Positions 59,466 to 64,000 of a stretch of DNA of 64,000 nucleotides are shown in pieces; within the stretch, counting starts at the first letter, position 1, and each line of letters opens with the position of its first letter. Origin of the DNA: an uncultured Oscillospiraceae bacterium (GTDB lineage: Bacteria; Bacillota_A; Clostridia; Oscillospirales; Acutalibacteraceae); NCBI GenBank assembly GCA_910587995.1, contig CAJUNS010000005.1, forward strand, positions 1 through 64,000, in the 5' to 3' direction. Under the pieces are notes generated by a model. It saw only the letters and a list, made by a program, of their open reading frames with translations. It was not told the DNA's origin and did not search any database. Both the position numbers and the translations under genes were made by a program.

Positions 59466-60413
59466 ATGAACCAAAAAGAGGGACAGATCCAAAAGGCCCC
59501 GGCGGGGCTGGGGCCCGAAGAGATGGCGGAAATCAACCAATACACCCGCAGGGTCTACCAGCCCGAGGAGGTCTACGCCTTCTCCCTGGTGCTCTGCGAC
59601 AACCAGGTGGACCGGGACAACGAGCGCTTTGCGGTGGAGAGCCTGGAAACCCTGCGGAAACTGTTTTTGGGCAAAACCTGCATTTTTGACCACGAGCGCA
59701 AAAGTGCCAACCAGACAGCCCGCATCTACCGCACCGGCCTGGAGCGCTGCCCTGGCCAGACCACCCAGGCTGGCGAAGAGCTGGTGCGGCTGACCGCCCG
59801 GGCCTACCTGCCCCGGACCAGCGGCAGCCAGGAGGTAATTGAACTCATTGAGAGCGGCATCCTCAAGGAGGTGAGCGTCAGCTGCAGCGTAAAGCGGAAG
59901 GTTTGCAGCCTGTGCGGCAAGGAGCATTGCCAGCACAAAATGGGGGAATCTTACGGCGGCAAGCCCGCCCACTGGGTGCTGCTGGAGCCCACGGACGCGT
60001 ACGAGTGCTCCTTTGTGGCGGTGCCCGCCCAGCGGGGCGCGGGGGTGGTGAAGCGTTTTAGCGGCGCGGAGCTGGAGAAGCTGCTGGAAGAACCGCCCCA
60101 AGAGGACCTGCTGCTGACCAAAAGCCAAGCCCGGGAGATTGGAAAGCGCTTTTGGGAGCTGAACGAGCAGGCCCGCTGGGGCCGCGCCTACCGGCAGGAG
60201 CTGGAAGCCGGAGCGCTGCGCTACAGCGCCATCGTCCAGCCGGCCATGCCCCGGGCGGTCATGGAATCCGCCGTAAAGGGCTTGGACCTGGACCAGCTGC
60301 GGGACATGGAGAAAACCTACCGCCAAATGGCGGAAAAAGCTCTGCCTCTGTCCCCCCAGCTGGCCCCCCAGCGGGACGGGGGAACCACTGTGAACGGTTC
60401 GTTTATTATATAA
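59466..60413 (+). CDS. Phage prohead protease/scaffold-like protein (XkdF-like)
   Basis: Protein of 315 residues, likely capsid maturation protease of the HK97/U35-S78 kind. His in IFDHERKS, Ser in LKEVSVSCSV and the end-motif YECSFVAVPAQRG match the family. A Cys cluster (CSLCGKEHCQHK) may bind zinc. The C-terminal third (from LEKLLEE) is helical, like a scaffold domain. ATG 59466 follows AAAGGAG. Next to the major capsid gene, as in HK97-type phages. Confidence 0.82.
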   Translation: MNQKEGQIQKAPAGLGPEEMAEINQYTRRVYQPEEVYAFSLVLCDNQVDRDNERFAVESLETLRKLFLGKTCIFDHERKSANQTARIYRTGLERCPGQTTQAGEELVRLTARAYLPRTSGSQEVIELIESGILKEVSVSCSVKRKVCSLCGKEHCQHKMGESYGGKPAHWVLLEPTDAYECSFVAVPAQRGAGVVKRFSGAELEKLLEEPPQEDLLLTKSQAREIGKRFWELNEQARWGRAYRQELEAGALRYSAIVQPAMPRAVMESAVKGLDLDQLRDMEKTYRQMAEKALPLSPQLAPQRDGGTTVNGSFII

Positions 60414-60438
60414 AAATTCAAAAAAAGGAGTAAGGGCT

Positions 60439-61464
60439 ATGGCATACTTTGAGAATATTTCTTTGGAGAAGGGCATGTATCATGTGCCGGGCAAAAGCTT
60501 CACCCAGGTGCTGGAAGAGCTGGACCACAGCGAAAATTACCGGGGCACCCCTTTAGAGGGCCTGGACGCCTACCAGCGCCAGCTCAAGCGTTTTGACATT
60601 AAGGTGGGCGGACCGGAATCCGGCAGCGTGGAGAGCTTTTTCCAGTGCGGCTCCAGCGCGGCGCTGTTCCCGGAATATGTGGCCAGGGCTGTAAAGCTGG
60701 GCATGGAGGAGGCCAACAAGGTGGAGGACCTGGTGGCCACGGTGACCAAAATCGACGCCCTGGACTACCGCCCCATTTCGGCCAGCGCCAGCGGGGAGGA
60801 CGGTTCTGCCAACGCGGGCCTGGAGCCGGTGGAGGAGGGGGCCGAACTTCCCAGCACGGTCCTGCGCACCAACAAGAGCCTGGTGAACCTGAAAAAGCGG
60901 GGCCGCATGCTGGTCAGCTCTTATGAGGCCCTGCGCTTCCAGAAGCTGGACCTGCTCACCGTCACCCTGCGCCAGATTGGCGCGTACATTGCCGGGGTCC
61001 AGATTAAGGACGCGGTGGACGTGCTCCTGAACGGGGATGGCAGCAAGCCCGGCGTCACCTTTATAGAGGGGGGCAACCCCGATTACGCCGGCTTCACCGC
61101 CCTGTGGGCCAAGCTGGCTCCCTACCAGCTGAACACCGTGGCGGCGGGCACCGCCGCCATCCAAAAGCTGCTGAACATCCCCGAGTTTAAGGACGCCCAG
61201 GCGGGCATGAACTTCCAGGGCACGGGGCGGTTGTGCACGCCCCTGGGGGCCAAGCTCATCCATGTGCCGGGCATGGCGGAGGATAAAATTCTGGTGCTGG
61301 ACAAAAACTGCGCCTTGGAGATGATCCAATCCGGCGAGGTGCGCACAGACGTGGACCGGCTCATTGACCGGCAGCTGGAGCGGGCGGCCATCAGCGTCAT
61401 CTGCGGTTTCGCCCGCATTTTTGAGGACGCCGCCGTTGGGCTGGACTGCTCCGCCGGGGCATAA
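60439..61464 (+). CDS. Phage major capsid protein (HK97-like)
   Basis: Probable shell protein of 341 residues (XkdG/gp5-type HK97 fold). An N-terminal helical segment precedes SASGEDGSANAGLEPVEEGAELP, a loop typical of these capsids. The core has RGRMLVSSYEALRFQKLDL and the C-terminal strand-rich part ends in CSAGA. ATG follows AAAAAAGGAG. It follows the protease by 25 bases, a usual capsid-morphogenesis arrangement. Confidence 0.85.
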   Translation: MAYFENISLEKGMYHVPGKSFTQVLEELDHSENYRGTPLEGLDAYQRQLKRFDIKVGGPESGSVESFFQCGSSAALFPEYVARAVKLGMEEANKVEDLVATVTKIDALDYRPISASASGEDGSANAGLEPVEEGAELPSTVLRTNKSLVNLKKRGRMLVSSYEALRFQKLDLLTVTLRQIGAYIAGVQIKDAVDVLLNGDGSKPGVTFIEGGNPDYAGFTALWAKLAPYQLNTVAAGTAAIQKLLNIPEFKDAQAGMNFQGTGRLCTPLGAKLIHVPGMAEDKILVLDKNCALEMIQSGEVRTDVDRLIDRQLERAAISVICGFARIFEDAAVGLDCSAGA

Positions 61465-61525
61465 AGCCCCCCGGACCGGCTCAGGGCCGCGGTTTGCTGT
61501 CAGGCGCGGCAGAAAGGAGGAAGCT

Positions 61526-61897
61526 GTGGAGATCAACCAGGAAAATGTGGTGAAAAAATTTCAGCTGTACAGCGGGGAGGATTTGAATGGCACGGAGCCC
61601 CAGCGGGACGGCCTGTGCCGGGCCCTCTGCCAGGAATGCGCGGAGTGGGTCCAGGAGCAGGCCAGGCCGGAGGCGCCCCCAAGCGCCGCCTCCGGGGCGG
61701 AGAGCCTGGCGGCGGCCGAGGCCTTTTACCAGCTGGCCCTGCTGGACCAGTCCGCCGGACCGGAGGCGGTGAGCGCCCCGGAGCTGAAGGTGCGGCTGGG
61801 GGACCGGGCCCGCTACGCGGCCAATCTGCGGGCGGAAAAGCGCAAGGCCTGCGGGCGGATTTTGGCCCGGGAGGATTTTTATTTTGGCCAGGCCTAG
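61526..61897 (+). CDS. Phage head-tail adaptor-like protein
   Basis: Protein of 123 residues, mainly helical, placed where head-tail connector (gp6/XkdH-YqbG-like) proteins occur. The sequence (KFQLYSGEDLNGTEPQRDGLCRAL) has no motif I can name. The start is GTG 61526 behind AAAGGAGG. It is followed 15 bases later by the next gene. The call rests mainly on position and size. Confidence 0.6.
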   Translation: MEINQENVVKKFQLYSGEDLNGTEPQRDGLCRALCQECAEWVQEQARPEAPPSAASGAESLAAAEAFYQLALLDQSAGPEAVSAPELKVRLGDRARYAANLRAEKRKACGRILAREDFYFGQA

Positions 61898-61912
61898 AGA
61901 AGGGAGGACGCG

Positions 61913-62236
61913 GTGAAAAAGATTGCGAAAGAGCTGTACCGCCAGCTGGAGCAAGCGGTGCTGACCCGGGCGGACGGGACTCAAATCCCCTGCCGGGGCC
62001 TGGTTGCCCGCCAAAAGGCTCCGGACCATGCCGGGGCCCTGCCCCATGAGGCCGGATGCCTGTGCCAGCCCCTCTACGTGTTTACCGGCGGCTTGGAAGA
62101 GGCCTCTCCCGGGGACCGGCTGGAACAGGGCGGCGCGGCCTACACGGTGCTGAACGTAGAGCCCTTGGCTCTGGGCTCTCTGAGTCTGGGCCTGCGGCTG
62201 GTCATGGAAAGGAGGCTGGACGATGCGGGCTCGTGA
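61913..62236 (+). CDS. Phage head closure-like protein
   Basis: Protein of 107 residues with a beta-rich middle (RQKAPDHAGALPHEAG then PGDRLEQGGAAYTVLNVEPL), like head closure or minor capsid connector proteins. Start GTG 61913 with AAGGGAGG. Its 3' end overlaps the next gene by 14 bases. Assignment is by position and pattern. Confidence 0.55.
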   Translation: MKKIAKELYRQLEQAVLTRADGTQIPCRGLVARQKAPDHAGALPHEAGCLCQPLYVFTGGLEEASPGDRLEQGGAAYTVLNVEPLALGSLSLGLRLVMERRLDDAGS

Positions 62237-62894
62237 GGCCTTGGAGGCGCTGCTGGCGGATTTTCAAGAGGCCGCGCCCCAGGCGGACGTGCGGGAATCC
62301 TATGCCCAAGAGCCCGCCTCTCGCCGGATTTCCCGGCCCCTGGTGGCGGGGCGGATTGTAACCGAGCGCCGGGCCGGAGAGGTCTGGGAAGCTAAACTGG
62401 GCTTTACTCTGTACCTACCCCAGGGCCAGACGGGGGAAACGGCCTCTTCCCTGCTGGACCGCTTTGGGGAGCGGGTTTTGGCCCGGTACCCCCTGGCCGC
62501 TGTGGAACGGGGTCCGGCCTCCCCGGAAAAGGCCCTGGGCGGGCTTTCGGCCAGCCTGTCCGTGAGCCTCAAGGACGGGGAGGGCAAGGGGGGCAAGGGC
62601 TTTACCGTGCTGCTCAACGGCCGGGCCTATTCCGCCTCCGGCTGGAAGCTCAGCGCCGGAGAAACCGGCAGGCCCCTGGTGGCTGCCGGCGAAGACGAGC
62701 CCTTCGCCTACAGCGGCGGCCGGACGTATACCGTGGAGCTGCAAGGCCTGAGCGCCGGAGCCCAAGCCCTGGGAGACGGATTTTCCGCCCAGCTGGCGGG
62801 CAGGCCGGAAGTCTACCGGAACTGCCGGTGGAAGAGCCTCTCTGGAAACGGAGGGGGCGTGTTTCAATCGGAAACCAAAACGGAGGAGGAATGA
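62223..62894 (+). CDS. Phage tail terminator/tail tube-like protein
   Basis: Protein of 223 residues. Residues 1-115 (REALEALLADFQE ... FTLYLPQGQTGETASSLLDRF) look like a tail terminator. Residues 120-223 are beta-rich (GFTVLLNGRAYSASGWKLSAG, YTVELQGLS, NCRWKSLSG) and resemble a tail-tube domain. If right, two normally separate proteins are fused. The start overlaps the previous gene and the stop overlaps the next tiny gene in ATGA. No family match is certain. Confidence 0.5.
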   Translation: MRAREALEALLADFQEAAPQADVRESYAQEPASRRISRPLVAGRIVTERRAGEVWEAKLGFTLYLPQGQTGETASSLLDRFGERVLARYPLAAVERGPASPEKALGGLSASLSVSLKDGEGKGGKGFTVLLNGRAYSASGWKLSAGETGRPLVAAGEDEPFAYSGGRTYTVELQGLSAGAQALGDGFSAQLAGRPEVYRNCRWKSLSGNGGGVFQSETKTEEE

Positions 62895-62974
62895 CCGTGG
62901 AAAGCATGGAACGGGCGGAAGAACTGAGCCGGGAAATCGAGCGGGACAGCCGCCGCTACCCCGGCGCCCTGTGA
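62891..62974 (+). CDS. Tiny 27-residue ORF
   Basis: Reads MTVESMERAEELSREIERDS and ends in PGAL; a charged helix. Its ATG overlaps the previous stop (ATGA) and CGGAGGAGG precedes it, so it is very likely translated. It stands where tail assembly chaperones and the tape measure are encoded in related phages. Function unknown. Confidence 0.55.
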   Translation: MTVESMERAEELSREIERDSRRYPGAL

Positions 62975-62987
62975 AGGGAGGCCCCTT

Positions 62988-63503
62988 ATGAATTTGATGG
63001 CCATGCGCTTTCGAGACTTCACCTGGAGGGTGAACCCCAGCCAGCTGAACGTGGACTGCCAGCGCAACGTGAAGGAGGCCCTGCTGCCCTTCGCCCCAGG
63101 CAAAACCCTGGACCTGGGCCCTAAAAAGCGCCGGGTCACCGGCCAGGGCTGGTTTACCGGGCCGGACTGCATGGACCAGTGGCGGGCGCTGGAGGCCCTG
63201 TTCGCCCAGGGCGGCGCGGGGAGCCTGCAGCTGCCCGGCCAGGAGCCCTTTTGGGCGGTGATGGACAGCCTGAAGCTGCTGGGGGAGCCGGGCAAGGACC
63301 TGGTAAAATACAGCTTCGGCTTTACCGAGCACCAAGCCGGGGAGCCCTACCGGGGCCAGGAGGTCCGCCGGGCCGCCGCCGGAGAGAGCCTGTGGGACTA
63401 CGCCTGGCGCCACGGCTGGGACATGGAGGCCCTGCGCCGGGCCAATCCCCACATTCGCGACATCGCGGACCTGAAAGAAGGAGAGGAGGTGCGTTCCCCA
63501 TGA
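62988..63503 (+). CDS. XkdP-like tail/baseplate protein with LysM-type C-terminus
   Basis: Protein of 171 residues. The N-terminal 115 residues (MRFRDFTWRVNPSQLNVDCQ, then GQGWFTGPDCMDQWRALEALF and EPFWAVMDSLKLLGEPG) match the N domain of XkdP-type proteins from Clostridia prophages. The C-terminal 45 residues (AAAGESLWDYAWRHGWDMEALRRA) look like a LysM repeat (AxGxSLWxIAxxxG). Ribosome site AAGGGAGG. The stop overlaps the next start in ATGA. Confidence 0.78.
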   Translation: MNLMAMRFRDFTWRVNPSQLNVDCQRNVKEALLPFAPGKTLDLGPKKRRVTGQGWFTGPDCMDQWRALEALFAQGGAGSLQLPGQEPFWAVMDSLKLLGEPGKDLVKYSFGFTEHQAGEPYRGQEVRRAAAGESLWDYAWRHGWDMEALRRANPHIRDIADLKEGEEVRSP

Positions 63504-64000
63504 TCTACTGGGGCGTCTTGCAAAACGGCGAACAGCTGCTGCTGGGCCGCCCAGAGGAGGCGGTGCTCTCCTATGACCGGGAGGCTCCGGCGGACCAGCT
63601 GAAGGCGGTCTTCCCAGCGGACCGGGTCTGGCCGGAGCTGGCGGAGGTTTTGGCCTACCGGGAGGGCCAGGGGGTGTTTCGGGGCATTGTGGACGAGCAG
63701 AACACCCGCCTGACCGGCTCCGGCCTTTCGGTAGAGCTGGTGTGCCGGAGCCGGGAGGCCCTGCTGCTGGACAACGAGGCGGAGCCCGGAACCATCCGGA
63801 ACCCCTCCGCGGAGGCCTTGAGCCGGCGGCTGCTGGAGCCCCTGGGCCTGCGGCCTGGGGCCGGGCTCCAGCCCGCGGCGGGGAGCCTGTTCATTGAGAA
63901 GGGGACCTCCTGCTGGACCGTGCTGGCGGACTTTTGCCGGGACTATTTGGGCACGAAGCCCTATGTGGACTTTGAGGGCGTGGTTCACTGGGAGGAACCC
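63500..64000 (+). CDS. XkdQ-like phage protein, cut by the window edge
   Basis: The first 167 residues of a longer protein. It resembles XkdQ/gpD-like baseplate hub proteins: strand-rich start with YWGVLQNGEQLLLG, then LTGSGLSVELVCRSREALLLDNEAEPG, and KGTSCWTVLADFCRDYLG, the last typical of hub proteins that locate a following hydrolase. Start ATG 63500 overlaps the previous stop. More baseplate genes probably lie beyond 64000. Confidence 0.7.
   Translation, partial: MIYWGVLQNGEQLLLGRPEEAVLSYDREAPADQLKAVFPADRVWPELAEVLAYREGQGVFRGIVDEQNTRLTGSGLSVELVCRSREALLLDNEAEPGTIRNPSAEALSRRLLEPLGLRPGAGLQPAAGSLFIEKGTSCWTVLADFCRDYLGTKPYVDFEGVVHWEEP

Noticed and set aside
1..64000. CRISPR arrays, tRNA and rRNA genes
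   Set aside because: No regularly spaced repeats with unique spacers, and no cloverleaf or rRNA-like sequence was seen; the repeated elements are dispersed.

Overview
The window looks like a chromosomal segment of a high-GC, anaerobic Clostridia-type Firmicute of the Oscillospiraceae/Ruminococcaceae kind. The signs are strong AGGAGG ribosome sites, YesM/YesN plus LplB/LplC-type sugar systems, ClpE, a PfoR-like PTS-IIC protein, DUF5711, DUF3267 and TM2 proteins, and frequent GTG/TTG starts. No rRNA, tRNA or CRISPR array was seen. Most of it is housekeeping and accessory metabolism; the right end (58.1-64.0 kb) is a phage-like structural cluster that runs off the window.

Layout. 0.4-2.4 kb: a Pro/Glu-rich lipoprotein and an MBOAT acyltransferase. 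2.6-11.3 kb: Mrp ATPase, PepSY protein, GNAT, ClpE, peptidase-E-like hydrolase, PgsA, CvpA, DUF5711. 11.7-13.8 kb: a P-loop kinase and a radical SAM protein. 14.1-27.1 kb: one carbohydrate locus with a divergent sensor kinase, response regulator, ABC importer, GH28-like protein and four downstream enzymes (lactonase, SDR dehydrogenase, ManD-type dehydratase, and a metallo-beta-lactamase protein with a dead esterase domain). Together these suggest a non-phosphorylating oxidative route from an imported sugar to a 2-keto-3-deoxy acid. 27.5-28.8 kb: a PTS-IIC-like membrane protein behind a structured leader RNA. 28.9-35.9 kb: a GH13-GNAT fusion, more GNATs, M18 aminopeptidase, CHAP hydrolase, DUF3795 and EamA transporter. 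36.2-42.7 kb: a radical SAM protein coupled to an exonuclease-PgeF fusion, then TypA and PTS enzyme I. 42.9-48.0 kb: two O-antigen-ligase-like proteins beside PilZ and REC-GGDEF proteins, suggesting c-di-GMP-linked polysaccharide assembly. 48.3-57.8 kb: TetR, PNP, NYN-OST-HTH protein, a small membrane protein between direct repeats, GDPD, TldE/TldD, DUF3267 and two TM2 proteins.

Two observations stand out. First, a ~90-bp palindromic element occurs seven times in intergenic gaps. It has GGGAGTGTCC-type inverted ends, a perfect or near-perfect GC-rich central hairpin whose two arms change length together, and, in the clearest copies, exact 7-bp flanking duplications. This is a MITE-like mobile repeat still visible as discrete insertions. 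A second, smaller repeat family has a full and an internally deleted copy.

Second, the 58-64 kb cluster has portal, prohead protease, HK97-type capsid, connector-like proteins, a possible tail-terminator/tube protein, then directly a LysM-type XkdP-like protein and an XkdQ-like protein. There is no terminase upstream and no tape measure, sheath or tail chaperones between. It may be a compact domesticated or reduced phage-derived particle system, and it is the best candidate here for something undescribed.
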